A stretch of DNA of 64,000 nt from Betaproteobacteria bacterium (GCA_016703785.1 JADJBM010000030.1:310001-374000); one strand, 5' to 3'; counted from the first letter of the stretch, positions 24,722 through 33,705 are shown. Translations and numbers: made by a program. Notes: generated from the letters alone by a model not told the origin.

Positions 24722-25010
24722 CCTAACCTCCCCCTTGAATTGCCGGCTCGGGCCGGTCTGAATGATGAATGGGTAGGGGATTAAAGCACGATTCCATTCC
24801 TGGAAAGCGTGAATTAATTCACGGTATTTTGTTTTTACCTATTTATAGGATGCCTGGGATCCTGTGTTCTAGTTTGTTTTTATTTGATATTTAATCTATC
24901 GAATATAACTATGGCCATATTCGGTGTCACGGAATAATTTGATTATGTTTTACTTTACGGCGCTTCAGAGGGGGAACGCCGTGTGCCAAGCAAGCTGGTA
25001 CAGCCGCGCC
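24722..25010. other. AT-rich intergenic region upstream of hlyB
   Basis: About 290 bases with no gene. The middle (24770-24960) is strikingly AT-rich compared with its surroundings, with several T-runs. It should hold the hlyB promoter, but no single -35/-10 pair stands out. The 16-base palindrome at 24808 lies in it. The sspB stop is at the far end, preceded by a weak ACGGCG/CGCCGT stem without a T-run. Confidence 0.6.
24808..24823. promoter_or_regulatory. 16-base perfect palindrome upstream of hlyB
   Basis: CGTGAATTAATTCACG is a perfect palindrome 87 bases before the hlyB start in AT-rich DNA. The symmetry fits an operator for a dimeric repressor; the regulator is unknown. Confidence 0.45.
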
Positions 25011-25430
25011 TTACTTGATTCGGGTGAGGTGCGGCCGGGTGGGCGCGTCGGTGGGCGGGGGTTCGGGCTGCTCAGGCGCGCCCTCTTCCACCGATACAGC
25101 CGGCTCCCCGGCTTGCTCGCCGATCTCGAAGGCCATGCCCTGCCCGTTCTCGCGGGCGTAGATGGCGGCAACGTTGCCGACGGGGATGGAGAGGGATTGC
25201 GCGACGCCGCCGAAGCGGGCCTGGCAGGTGATGAGGTCGTTGCCCATGTGCAGGTTCTGCACGGCATCGGCGCCAAGGTTGAGCACGATGTTCCCGTCGC
25301 GCACGAACTGGCGCGGTACCAGGGTGCGGGCGTCTACCTGGACGGAAATGTAGGGCGTGAGCCCCTGGTCGGCGCACCACTCATAGAGGGCGCGCAGCAG
25401 ATAGGGCTTGGTGGAAACTTCGGAGGACAT
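25011..25430 (-). CDS. sspB: SspB, ClpXP protease specificity-enhancing factor
   Basis: A 139-residue protein starting MSSEVSTKPYLLRALYEWC, a family-typical opening (P-RPYLLRA-Y-W). The core binding domain includes ILNLG and LITCQARFGG-like strands, then an acidic proline-rich linker and a short tail HLTRIK that docks on ClpX. SspB delivers ssrA-tagged and other substrates to ClpXP. ATG 25430 is chosen by family length. It follows sspA on the same strand after 56 bases, the usual sspAB pair. Confidence 0.92.
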   Translation of the reverse strand: MSSEVSTKPYLLRALYEWCADQGLTPYISVQVDARTLVPRQFVRDGNIVLNLGADAVQNLHMGNDLITCQARFGGVAQSLSIPVGNVAAIYARENGQGMAFEIGEQAGEPAVSVEEGAPEQPEPPPTDAPTRPHLTRIK

Positions 25431-25486
25431 GCCGATTGCGGAGGCACAGCGGGAAAGGATGCCGCCGCAGCGACATGCCGAACCCG

Positions 25487-26083
25487 CTAGCGCCGCATGA
25501 CCTTTTCCGAGGGGGTCAGTGCGTCGATGAAGCCCTGGCGGCTGAAGATGCGCTCGGCGTACTTCATGAGCGGCACGGCGGTCTTCGGCAGTTCGATGCC
25601 GTAGTGGTCGAGGCGCCACAGCAAGGGCGCGATGGCCACGTCGAGCATGGAGAACTCGTCGCCCAGCATGAACTTCTGCTTGTTGAAGACCGGCGCCAGT
25701 TCGGTGAGGCGATCGCGCACGTGCATGCGGGCCTTCTCGGCGGCCTTCAGGTTCTTTTCCAGCGCCTCGATGTGGGTGAACAACTCCTGCTCGAAGGTGA
25801 ACAGCAGTTGGCGGGCGCGGGCGCGCATGATCGGGTCCGGCGGCATCAGTTGCGGATGGGGGAAGCGCTCGTCGATGTACTCGTTGATGATATTGGCCTC
25901 GTAGAGGACGAGGTCGCGATCGACCAGCACGGGCACGCGGTTGTAGGGGTTGATGACCGCGATGTCCTCAGGCTTGTTGAAGAGATCGACGTCGATCACC
26001 TGGAAATCCATCCCCTTTTCATAGAGGACGATGCGGCAGCGGTGGCTGAACGGGCAGGTCGTGCCCGAATACAATGTCATCAT
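25487..26083 (-). CDS. sspA: SspA, stringent starvation protein A (GST-like)
   Basis: About 198 residues. It has a glutathione transferase fold with the opening MMTLYSGTTCPFSHRCRIVL and an INPYNRVPVLVDRDLVLYE strand-turn, then an all-helical C-terminal half. It binds RNA polymerase and acts in starvation and acid-stress transcription. ATG 26083 or the next codon 26080 could be the start. Placement between petABC and sspB is standard for betaproteobacteria. Confidence 0.92.
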   Translation of the reverse strand: MMTLYSGTTCPFSHRCRIVLYEKGMDFQVIDVDLFNKPEDIAVINPYNRVPVLVDRDLVLYEANIINEYIDERFPHPQLMPPDPIMRARARQLLFTFEQELFTHIEALEKNLKAAEKARMHVRDRLTELAPVFNKQKFMLGDEFSMLDVAIAPLLWRLDHYGIELPKTAVPLMKYAERIFSRQGFIDALTPSEKVMRR

Positions 26084-26188
26084 GGTATTCCCGCTCCAGG
26101 AATAGTCGGCATCGCGCACCACGCGGCGAACGCGCGGGGAGTTGAAATCACGATGACCGAGAAACTGCATGGCGATCCTTGCAGTGGT

Positions 26189-26911
26189 TTAGTGGATGTC
26201 TTTCCAGAACGCGCGCTTCATGGCATAGGCCACAGCGAAGAACACGCCGAGGAAAAGCAATACGGCCAGGCCAAGATGCTTGCGGATTTCCGCTTGCGGC
26301 TCGGCCATCCAGACCATGAAGGCGACGAGATCGCCGACGGCGTCGTCGTATTCCTTGGGCGTGAGCTTGCCCGGCTTGGCCAGCTTGAGCTTGTGGTCCT
26401 CGCCCATTACCTGCTCGCCCTGAAGCTCCCACAGCACATGCGGCATGCCGACGCTATCGAACGCAACATTGTTCCAGCCGGTCGGCCGCTTCTCGTCCTT
26501 GTAGAAGCCGCGCAGGTACGTGTACAGCCAATCCGCTCCGCTGCCATCGCCGGAGGCGCGGGCGCGGGCAATCAGGGAAAGATCGGGCGGCCAGGAACCG
26601 AAGAATTCCTTGGAGTCCTTGCGCGACATGGAAATGCCCATCGGCTCGCCGATCTTCTCGGCGGTGAATAGCAGGTTGTCCTTGATCTGCTGCTCGGTCA
26701 GGCCGATGTCCATGAGGCGGTTGTAGCGGACGAAGCTGGCCCCGTGGCAGTTCAGGCAGTTGTTGATGAACAGTTTGGCGCCGTTCTGCAGCGCTGCGTT
26801 GTCGGTGGCGCGGTCGGGCGCACGGTCGAGCTTGAGCGAAACACTGGCCATCGCGGCGAGCGGCGCAAAGAGGAGCGCAATAAGAATTTTCTTGTACATG
26901 ACGGTTCTCAT
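26189..26911 (-). CDS. petC: Cytochrome c1 of the bc1 complex
   Basis: A 240-residue protein with a signal sequence (ILIALLFAPLAAMA), the heme c motif CLNCH at 52-56 and a C-terminal membrane anchor (LAVLLFLGVFFAVAYAM). A methionine ligand lies in the GEPMGISM area. It takes electrons from the Rieske protein and gives them to soluble cytochromes. ATG 26911 overlaps the petB stop; an internal start at 26899 would shorten the signal by four residues. Confidence 0.93.
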   Translation of the reverse strand: MRTVMYKKILIALLFAPLAAMASVSLKLDRAPDRATDNAALQNGAKLFINNCLNCHGASFVRYNRLMDIGLTEQQIKDNLLFTAEKIGEPMGISMSRKDSKEFFGSWPPDLSLIARARASGDGSGADWLYTYLRGFYKDEKRPTGWNNVAFDSVGMPHVLWELQGEQVMGEDHKLKLAKPGKLTPKEYDDAVGDLVAFMVWMAEPQAEIRKHLGLAVLLFLGVFFAVAYAMKRAFWKDIH

Positions 26912-28209
26912 TTCGTCACCCTTTCCGGTTCCGGCTGGCACTTGTCGATGCGGCTGTACCAGGGCATGAGCAGGAAGAACAGGAAATAGATGACCGTGCA
27001 GATCTGCGAAATGATCGTGAAGACCGGTGTCGGCGCCTGCATGCCCAGATAGCCGAGGATGAAGAAGGCGACGATGAACACGCCCAGCGCGGTCTTGTAG
27101 ATCGGGCCGCGGTAGCGGATCGACTTGGCGGGGCTGCGGTCGAGCCAGGGCAGGAAGAACAGGATCATCACGCCCAGCCCCATGAAGATCACGCCCCACA
27201 GTTTGGCGTCGATCCAGAAGAAGTTCACCGTGTTGGCGCGCAGGATCGAGTAGAACGGCGTGAAGTACCACACCGGCGCGATGTGCGGCGGCGTCACCAG
27301 CGGGTCGGCCGGGATGAAGTTGTTGTACTCGAGGAAGTAGCCGCCCATTTCCGGCGCGAAGAAGACGATGGCGGAAAACACCATCAGGAAGACGACCACG
27401 CCGACGATGTCCTTCACCGTGTAGTACGGATGGAAAGGAATGCCGTCGAGCGGGATGCCGGTCTTCGGGTCCTTGTTCTTCTTGATCTCGATGCCGTCCG
27501 GGTTGTTCGAGCCGACTTCGTGCAGCGCCAGGATGTGCGCGGCGACGAGGCCGAGCAGCGCCAGCGGGATGGCGATGACGTGGAAGGCGAACATGCGGTT
27601 CAGGGTGGCGTCGGCGATGACGTAGTCGCCGCGGATCCAGGTGGCCAGGTCGTTGCCGATCAGCGGGATGGCCGAGAACAGGCTGAGAATCACCTGGGCG
27701 CCCCAGAAAGACATCTGGCCCCAGGGCAGCAGGTAGCCGGCGAAGGCTTCCGCCATCAGGCACAGGTAGATGAGCACGCCGAAGATCCACAGCAACTCGC
27801 GCGGCTTGCGGTAGGAACCGTAGAGCATGGCGCGGAACATGTGCAGGTAGACCACGACGAAGAAGGCCGAGGCACCGGTGGAGTGCATGTAGCGGATCAG
27901 CCAGCCCCAGGGCACGTCGCGCATGATGTACTCGACGCTGGCGAAGGCCACCGGCACGCCGGCGGCGTTGAGCGATGCGTCCGGCTTGTAGTGCATCACC
28001 AGGAAGATGCCGGTGACGATCTGCATCACCAGCACCAGCAGGGCGAGGGAGCCGAAGAAGTACCAGAAGTTGAAGTTCTTCGGCGCGTAGTACTCGGACA
28101 GGTGCTCCTTCCACAGCGAGGTTGCAGGGAAGCGTGCATCGACCCACTCGAGGACGTTGCCCGCAAGCGAGCCGTCCGACTTGAATTTCTCGAAGTTGCT
28201 GCTAGCCAT
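26908..28209 (-). CDS. petB: Cytochrome b of the bc1 complex
   Basis: 433 residues with eight or more membrane helices, the paired histidines of the two b hemes (for example in RYMHSTGASAFFVVVYLHMFR and AFHVIAIPLALLGLVAAHILALHE) and the PEWYF-region equivalent (PVWYFTPFYSILR). It catalyses the Q cycle. It overlaps petC and follows petA after 13 bases, forming the petABC operon. Confidence 0.95.
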   Translation of the reverse strand: MASSNFEKFKSDGSLAGNVLEWVDARFPATSLWKEHLSEYYAPKNFNFWYFFGSLALLVLVMQIVTGIFLVMHYKPDASLNAAGVPVAFASVEYIMRDVPWGWLIRYMHSTGASAFFVVVYLHMFRAMLYGSYRKPRELLWIFGVLIYLCLMAEAFAGYLLPWGQMSFWGAQVILSLFSAIPLIGNDLATWIRGDYVIADATLNRMFAFHVIAIPLALLGLVAAHILALHEVGSNNPDGIEIKKNKDPKTGIPLDGIPFHPYYTVKDIVGVVVFLMVFSAIVFFAPEMGGYFLEYNNFIPADPLVTPPHIAPVWYFTPFYSILRANTVNFFWIDAKLWGVIFMGLGVMILFFLPWLDRSPAKSIRYRGPIYKTALGVFIVAFFILGYLGMQAPTPVFTIISQICTVIYFLFFLLMPWYSRIDKCQPEPERVTK

Positions 28210-28222
28210 TTCTTGCGTCCCC

Positions 28223-28816
28223 TTATGCCTTCTTGTCTTCGCCGATCAGAATGCGCGTGTCGGACATGTAGTAATGCGGCGGCACTTCCAGGTTATCCGG
28301 CGCCGGCTTGTTCTTGTACACCCGGCCGGACAGGTCGAAGGTCGAGCCGTGGCAGGGACAGAAGAAGCCGCCCGGCCAGTCAGCGGCCATGCCGGATTCA
28401 GCCCCTTCCTTCAACTTGTCTGTGGGCGAACAGCCCAGATGGGTGCAGATGCCGACGACGACCAGATATTCCGGCTTGATCGAGCGTGCCTCGCCCTTGA
28501 TGTAATCGGGCTGCATCGGGCGCTTTGAGGCCGGATCGGCGACCTGATCGTTGATTTTCTTCAGCGTATCTATCATTTCCTGGGTGCGGTAAACGATCCA
28601 CACCGGCTTGCCGCGCCACTCGACGCGCATCATCTCGCCCGGGGTGAGTTTGCTGATATCGGCTTCCACCGGAGCGCCTGCCGCCTTGGCGCGCTCGGAG
28701 GGGAGCATGCTGGCTACGAAGGGCACCGCGGTCGCGACCGTCGCCACGCCTCCCACGGCCGCAGTGGCGAAAACCAGGTTCCGCCGGCTGCAATCTACTT
28801 TCTTGTCACTGCTCAT
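28223..28816 (-). CDS. petA: Rieske iron-sulfur protein of the bc1 complex
   Basis: 197 residues with a twin-arginine type anchor (CSRRNLVFATAAVGG) and both Rieske cluster boxes, CTHLGC and CPCHGS. It is first gene of petABC. ATG 28816 (MSSDKKVDCSRR) is chosen because it gives the normal Tat N-terminus. Confidence 0.95.
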   Translation of the reverse strand: MSSDKKVDCSRRNLVFATAAVGGVATVATAVPFVASMLPSERAKAAGAPVEADISKLTPGEMMRVEWRGKPVWIVYRTQEMIDTLKKINDQVADPASKRPMQPDYIKGEARSIKPEYLVVVGICTHLGCSPTDKLKEGAESGMAADWPGGFFCPCHGSTFDLSGRVYKNKPAPDNLEVPPHYYMSDTRILIGEDKKA

Positions 28817-28919
28817 GGCCTCGACTTCCTGAAGAAAATGAATGCGAATCCAAACCGAAGTTTCAGTGCGGGCTAATACTCGCTGCAAGCCAGCATTAGC
28901 CGACGCTAAAAACCGCAGG

Positions 28920-28925
28920 ATTATA
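28920..28925 (-). promoter_or_regulatory. Candidate -10 box for petABC
   Basis: A consensus TATAAT on the minus strand about 104 bases before the petA start, in the 266-base gap between recR and petA. No strong -35 at 17 bases is seen. The rest of the gap shows no gene. Confidence 0.4.
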
Positions 28926-29082
28926 CAGAATAATCAAGGGGAAATGGAAGTAAAACCTTGGGAAGCCGCGCCAACCCTGGGTTTCCGGTCGGTTGAGGCT
29001 TTAAAGCCGTGCAAAACCTAGCTAGCGTCGCTTCAGGCTGGAAATCCCATGTACAGCAAGGACTTGGGGGCCGGAGGGCGAG

Positions 29083-29679
29083 TCAGACCGGTCGGCGCTC
29101 AATCAGCGCCTGGGCGATGGTGCCAGCATCGGTGTGCTCGATTTCGCCGCCCACCGGCAGGCCGCGGGCGATGCGGGAAACCTTCAGCTTGCGCGCCCGT
29201 AGCACCTCGCCGAGATAGTGGGCCGTGGCCTCGCCCTCGTTGGTGAAATTGGTGGCGAGGATGACTTCCTGCACCACGCCGTCGTCGGCACGTGCGAGCA
29301 GGCGCTCGAGATGCAGCTCCTTCGGCCCGATGCCATCGAGGGGCGAGAGGTGGCCCATCAGGACGTAGTACATGCCGTTGAAGGCGTGGGTCTGCTCCAT
29401 CATGTTGAGGTCGGCCGGCATTTCGACCACGCACAGCAGGGAGGCATCGCGCCGGGGCGACGAACAGCGCTCGCAAACCTCATTCTCGCTGAAGGCGTTG
29501 CAGCGGCTGCAGTGGCGCAGCACCTGCACGGCCTGCTCCAGCGCCCGAGCCAGGCGCTGCGCACCCTTCTGGTCGCGCTGCAGCAGGTGATAGGCCATGC
29601 GCTGCGCCGACTTGGGCCCGACCCCGGGCAGGCAGCGCAGTGCCTCGACGAGTTCCTCCAATGCGCTCGGCAAAGACAT
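29083..29679 (-). CDS. recR: Recombination protein RecR
   Basis: 198 residues with the helix-hairpin opening (LPGVGPKSAQRMAYHLL), a zinc finger of four cysteines (CSRCNAFSENEVCERC) and a Toprim domain. It works with RecF/RecO to load RecA at gaps. The start overlaps the ybaB stop; dnaX-ybaB-recR is the usual order. Confidence 0.96.
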   Translation of the reverse strand: MSLPSALEELVEALRCLPGVGPKSAQRMAYHLLQRDQKGAQRLARALEQAVQVLRHCSRCNAFSENEVCERCSSPRRDASLLCVVEMPADLNMMEQTHAFNGMYYVLMGHLSPLDGIGPKELHLERLLARADDGVVQEVILATNFTNEGEATAHYLGEVLRARKLKVSRIARGLPVGGEIEHTDAGTIAQALIERRPV

Positions 29680-30005
29680 CAGAACGGCAGTTTCATTCCC
29701 GGCGGCAGGTTGAGCCCAGAGGTGAAGCCGCTCATTTTCTCCTGCACGGTCGTCTCTACGCGGCGCACGGCGTCGTTCATGGCTGCGGCGATGAGATCCT
29801 CCAGCATGTCCTTGTCGTCGGCCAGCAAGGAGGGATCGATGCTGACGCGCCGCACGTCGTGCTTGCAGGTCATGACCACCTTGACCAGTCCAGCGCCGGA
29901 CTGGCCCTCGACCTCGATGGTCGCCAGTTGCTCCTGCGCCTTCTGCATGTTCTCCTGCATCTGCTGGGCTTGTTTCATCAGGCCCGCCAGTCCATTTTTC
30001 ATCAT
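29679..30005 (-). CDS. ybaB: YbaB/EbfC nucleoid-associated protein
   Basis: 108 residues, starting MMKNGLAGLMKQAQQMQENM, a family-typical Gln/Met-rich helix followed by the VEGQSGAGLVKVVMTCKHDVRRV core. It binds DNA as a dimer. It sits between dnaX and recR. Confidence 0.95.
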   Translation of the reverse strand: MMKNGLAGLMKQAQQMQENMQKAQEQLATIEVEGQSGAGLVKVVMTCKHDVRRVSIDPSLLADDKDMLEDLIAAAMNDAVRRVETTVQEKMSGFTSGLNLPPGMKLPF

Positions 30006-30018
30006 GTCGATCTCCGCT

Positions 30019-31650
30019 TCAGTTCAGTGGCTTGATGGATTGCTCGTTGATCGTGGCGTCGAAGGTCTCGATCATGTCGCGCACGAAAGCGTCCTGCTCG
30101 AGCGATTCGATGGCACGGTTCTGCCGCTCGTTACGAGCCGTCTCGGCGCGCTGCGCAGGTGTCTCGCCGGACAAATCGCCGATCTCTATGGCGAGTTTGA
30201 CGGGGTTGCCGAAGTGAGCAGACAGCGCGGCCTGCAGCTTGTCCTGCGTCGCCTTGTTCATCAGCAGCGACTTGTGCGCCGGGTTCAGGCGCAACTTGAT
30301 GGCGCCTTCGGTCTGTTCCGCGACCTCGCAATGGTGGGCCAGTTCCCGAACCATTCCGCCAAGCTTGAGGCGCGCGAGCAGGCCATGCCAATCCCCCATG
30401 GGGGTTTCCTGCGGGGCATCGCTGCCGTTGTCGGGCGCAGCAACTACCGCTTTCGGGGCGGCGGAAACTGCATGGGCCGCAGAGGCGGCCTGCCTGCCAC
30501 GGGTCGCTGATGGCGCCTCGCTGCGAACGGCCGGCTCGGACGGCGTGCTGGTGCCGAGTGCGGGCGGCGTTTCAGGATTGAAGGCCACCAGGCGCATCAG
30601 CGTCATGAGGAAGCCGGAGTATTCATCCGGCGCCAGTGACAGGTCGCTACGGCCGTTGATGGCAATCTGGTAGCAGAGCTGGAGGAATTCGGCATCGAGG
30701 TGCTGCGCGTAGCCGGCGAGGCGGGTACGCTCGGCTTCGTCCACAATGGCCTCGGGCGCAAACTGCACGAGGGCAATACGGTGCAACTGCGTGGCGAGCT
30801 CCTGCAGGGCCGAGTCGAAGGACAGGCTGCGCGCGTCCATCTGCTCGGCGACCGCCAGCATGGCATGCAGATCGCGCGCGGCAAGGCCGTCCAGTAGCGC
30901 GAAGAGGTGATCCTCCCCCACCGTGCCGAGCATGTCGCGCACGCCCGCCTCCTCGATGCGGCCAGCACCGTGGGCGATGGCCTGGTCGAGCAGGGATAAT
31001 GCGTCGCGCATGCTGCCCGCCGCGCCCTTGGCGATGTGGCGCAAGGCGTGTGGCTCGAAGGCCACCTGCTCCGCCTCCAGGATGCGAGCAAGGTGATCGA
31101 CGATGTGGCCCATTGGCATCTGCTTGAGGTTGAACTGCAGGCAGCGCGAGAGGACCGTCACCGGAATCTTCTGCGGATCGGTGGTGGCGAGGATGAACTT
31201 GATGTGCTCGGGCGGCTCTTCCAGCGTCTTCAGCATGGCGTTGAAGGCCGAGGTGGACAGCATGTGCACTTCGTCTATGACATACACCTTGAAGCGGCCG
31301 CGCGTCGGCGCATAGGTGGCGTTCTCAAGCAGCTGGCGCATTTCGTCGACCTTGGTGTTGGTCGCCGCATCGACCTCGATCAGGTCGACGAAGCGCCCGC
31401 TGTCGATCTCCTGGCAGGAACTGCAGACGCCGCAGGGTGTCGAGGTGATGCCGGTCTCGCAGTTGAGGGCCTTGGCGAGGATGCGCGCGATGGTCGTCTT
31501 GCCGACGCCGCGCGTGCCGGTAAAGAGGTAGGCATGGTGCAGCCGCTGCTGGTCCAGCGCATGCGTAAGCGCACGCACGACGTGCTCCTGCCCGACCAGC
31601 GTGGCGAATGAACGGGGGCGCCACTTGCGCGCGAGGACCTGATAGCTCAT
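30019..31650 (-). CDS. dnaX: DNA polymerase III subunit tau/gamma
   Basis: 543 residues. AAA+ clamp-loader ATPase with Walker A GTRGVGKTT near residue 45, zinc cysteines (CGVCSSCQEI) and Walker B DEVHML. The C-terminal tau part binds the polymerase alpha subunit. The linker around residues 370-410 is Ala/Pro-rich. I see no obvious A-rich slippery site for a programmed gamma product. The 4.5S RNA gene is directly upstream. Confidence 0.95.
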   Translation of the reverse strand: MSYQVLARKWRPRSFATLVGQEHVVRALTHALDQQRLHHAYLFTGTRGVGKTTIARILAKALNCETGITSTPCGVCSSCQEIDSGRFVDLIEVDAATNTKVDEMRQLLENATYAPTRGRFKVYVIDEVHMLSTSAFNAMLKTLEEPPEHIKFILATTDPQKIPVTVLSRCLQFNLKQMPMGHIVDHLARILEAEQVAFEPHALRHIAKGAAGSMRDALSLLDQAIAHGAGRIEEAGVRDMLGTVGEDHLFALLDGLAARDLHAMLAVAEQMDARSLSFDSALQELATQLHRIALVQFAPEAIVDEAERTRLAGYAQHLDAEFLQLCYQIAINGRSDLSLAPDEYSGFLMTLMRLVAFNPETPPALGTSTPSEPAVRSEAPSATRGRQAASAAHAVSAAPKAVVAAPDNGSDAPQETPMGDWHGLLARLKLGGMVRELAHHCEVAEQTEGAIKLRLNPAHKSLLMNKATQDKLQAALSAHFGNPVKLAIEIGDLSGETPAQRAETARNERQNRAIESLEQDAFVRDMIETFDATINEQSIKPLN

Positions 31651-31706
31651 GGCGGAATTTTAACAGACGGGGTGCTTGTCTCGGCGACTGCTGCCCTCTC
31701 CCCCAG

Positions 31707-31732
31707 CCCCTCTCCCGCAAGCTGGAGAGGGG
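31707..31732. repeat. Palindromic repeat between dnaX and ffs
   Basis: CCCCTCTCCCGC, AA, GCTGGAGAGGGG: a near-perfect 12-bp stem in the dnaX leader, member of the same family as copies at 5567 and 5632. Confidence 0.75.
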
Positions 31733-31763
31733 AACTTCGTGGCGCTTCGCGCCTGGTAAAGCT

Positions 31764-31866
31764 GGGGCGGCGAGCCTGACCCCCGGCACTTGCAGTCAAT
31801 GGCTGTGGCTGCTTCCTTCCGGACCTGACCAGATTCACCACCCTGCAATGCGGGGAGACCCGCCGC
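31764..31866 (-). ncRNA. ffs: 4.5S signal recognition particle RNA
   Basis: The minus strand carries the invariant SRP apical region GGTCAGGTCCGGAAGGAAGC with the AGCAGCC asymmetric loop. The outer arms (GGCGGGTCT and AGGCTCGCCGCC) pair with each other. The total is about 100 bases, the normal size for the short bacterial form. It binds Ffh for co-translational targeting. Exact ends are uncertain by a few bases. Confidence 0.93.
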
Positions 31867-31884
31867 ACTGCATTTTACCGCAAT

Positions 31885-32148
31885 TCACCCGCCGCCTCGG
31901 GCGAAATACAAATCGAAGCGCTGAAAAAAAGCGGAAATCTCACCTGCGGAATAGCCCTTGAAGTCAAACACGGCGCGCTGGCGCTGGAGGCGGATCAGGC
32001 CGATGGTCAGATCCGGCAACGGCGTCAGCGCAATGCGCCAGCCGCGTTCGGCATCGCCCTGCACGAACATCCCGCTCTGGATTTCGTAGGGTGTGTCCGC
32101 CACAGCCGCGGGCAGGAGGCGCATGAAATCCGCCTGCGAAATCGTCAT
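31885..32148 (-). CDS. Unknown 87-residue protein at the end of the AOR operon
   Basis: Starts MTISQADFMRLLPAAVADTP and ends FFQRFDLYFARGGG. A small alpha/beta protein with no cysteine and no catalytic motif that I recognise. It lies 25 bases after the MoaD-like gene on the same strand, so it is likely cotranscribed with the aldehyde oxidoreductase. A chaperone or cofactor-insertion helper is conceivable but not shown. Confidence 0.7.
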   Translation of the reverse strand: MTISQADFMRLLPAAVADTPYEIQSGMFVQGDAERGWRIALTPLPDLTIGLIRLQRQRAVFDFKGYSAGEISAFFQRFDLYFARGGG

Positions 32149-32173
32149 CTCGCAGTCGCGCGCAACGACAAAG

Positions 32174-32428
32174 TCAGCCACCGGCGATCGGCGGCCAGAT
32201 GGCAAGCACGTCACCCTCGACAAGCGCCCGCCCTGCCCTGTCTGCCGGCTGAATGTAATTGCCATTGACCAGAACCAGGTGCACCAGTTTCGGCGGCAGG
32301 TTGAATTCATCGATCACCTGCCCGACCGTGCGACCGGACGGCACGTCGAGCGGCAATGCGTTCGTCTTGCGCGCCTCGTCCGGCAGGTGGTCGGACAGCA
32401 TGGCGTAAAGCTTGAAGGTGATGCGCAT
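32174..32428 (-). CDS. aorD: MoaD/ThiS-like sulfur-carrier protein of the AOR operon
   Basis: 84 residues with a ubiquitin-like beta-grasp pattern and the terminal Gly-Gly (WPPIAGG) that is adenylated and thiocarboxylated in MoaD. It probably helps make or load the pterin dithiolene of the tungsten enzyme. Its start overlaps the aorC stop by one base, which ties it to that operon. Confidence 0.83.
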   Translation of the reverse strand: MRITFKLYAMLSDHLPDEARKTNALPLDVPSGRTVGQVIDEFNLPPKLVHLVLVNGNYIQPADRAGRALVEGDVLAIWPPIAGG

Positions 32429-33705
32429 CAGATCGGCCGCGTTCCGAGATAGCGCGTCTCGCTGCCCTGCGCACGGGCCAGATAGGCTTCCATGATGCGG
32501 GTCGGGTCTTCAAGCAGGCGTTCCTTCCATTCGCCCAGGCGCACCCGCCCCATAGTCAGCCCCCGCAACACGCCGACGTGATCGGTCAGACCGATGCTGG
32601 TGGCGCCGATCAGCACGTCGTCCTTGAACTGCAGGCTGATGTACTTGAAGTCCTTTTCGTCCGCCCGCTCGACCGACTCGCCACCCGCTTCGCCCCACCA
32701 TTGGCCGAAGGACGCCGATATCAGCCCCAGCGTATCGAGCACGTTGATGGCCAGACTGCCCGGCAGGCTCGCCTTGCCGCCGGCCATGTTGATCGCGGCG
32801 ATGCGCGCCTGATCGGCGGCATTCGGCTGGATGGCATTGAGGGTGCGCTTGCCGCTGATGAAATCCACCGCCTCAGTCACGTCGCCTGCGGCATAGATGC
32901 CGGGAACATTGCTCTGCATGTCGGCATCGACCAGGATACCGCGCTCGACGGCAATGCCGCTATCCTTGAGGAAATCGATATTGGGCGCGACGCCCGCAGC
33001 GCAGATGACGAGGTCGGCGAGGATCTCCTGGCCAGTGCTGAGCTTGGCGAGTAGTTCCCCCTTTTTGGCGCCGTCTCGCAGGGATTGAACCTTGGCGCCA
33101 GTATGCACGCTTACGCCCTGCTTTTCGCACCATTGGCGAATCATGCCGCCCGCCTTCTCCGTCATCATGCGCGGCACCATGCGATCGCCCATTTCGACCA
33201 CGGTCAGCTGCGTACCGCGCGCAGCGAGCGCCTCCATGATGATGCAGCCGATGAAACCGGCACCGATCTGCAGGACGCGCGAACCCGACTGGGCCAGCTT
33301 GACGATGGCGCGGGCGTCCTCCAGCGTCCAGCAGGTATGCACGTTGGGCGCGTCCATGCCGGCAATGGGCGGCTTGAGCGGATGGGAGCCAGTGGCGATG
33401 AGGAGGCGATCGAAGTCGAGGCTCTTGCCATCGGCCAGCTTGACCTTGCGCGCCTTGGCATCGACTGCGGCAGCGCGACCGCTCACCAGCTTGATGCCAA
33501 GCGCGTCGAAATGGCCCTTCTCCTTGCGCAGATGCGTTCCCGATTCACCGATGTTGCCCATGAGGAGATAGGGAATCGCCATGCGCGAGTACGGCGGTTC
33601 GGGTTCGTCGCCAACAAGCGTGATCTCCGCCTTGGGATTCGCCTTGCGCAGCGTTTCGGCGGCAACCACGCCGGCCGGTCCGTTTCCGATGATGACATGT
33701 TTCAT
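32428..33705 (-). CDS. aorC: FAD-dependent NAD(P) oxidoreductase subunit of AOR
   Basis: 425 residues of the pyridine-nucleotide disulfide oxidoreductase type: FAD motif MKHVIIGNGPAGVVAAETL at the start, the NAD fold SRVLQIGAGFIGCIIMEAL near 150, and a second FAD motif (IYAAGDVTEA) near 280. It should couple the aldehyde oxidoreductase to NAD+. ATG 33705 is chosen so that the FAD strand begins at residue 2. It follows aorB after 66 bases. Confidence 0.85.
   Translation of the reverse strand: MKHVIIGNGPAGVVAAETLRKANPKAEITLVGDEPEPPYSRMAIPYLLMGNIGESGTHLRKEKGHFDALGIKLVSGRAAAVDAKARKVKLADGKSLDFDRLLIATGSHPLKPPIAGMDAPNVHTCWTLEDARAIVKLAQSGSRVLQIGAGFIGCIIMEALAARGTQLTVVEMGDRMVPRMMTEKAGGMIRQWCEKQGVSVHTGAKVQSLRDGAKKGELLAKLSTGQEILADLVICAAGVAPNIDFLKDSGIAVERGILVDADMQSNVPGIYAAGDVTEAVDFISGKRTLNAIQPNAADQARIAAINMAGGKASLPGSLAINVLDTLGLISASFGQWWGEAGGESVERADEKDFKYISLQFKDDVLIGATSIGLTDHVGVLRGLTMGRVRLGEWKERLLEDPTRIMEAYLARAQGSETRYLGTRPI

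Noticed and set aside
30400..30500. Programmed frameshift site in dnaX
   Set aside because: No A-rich slippery heptamer with downstream hairpin was found in the linker.
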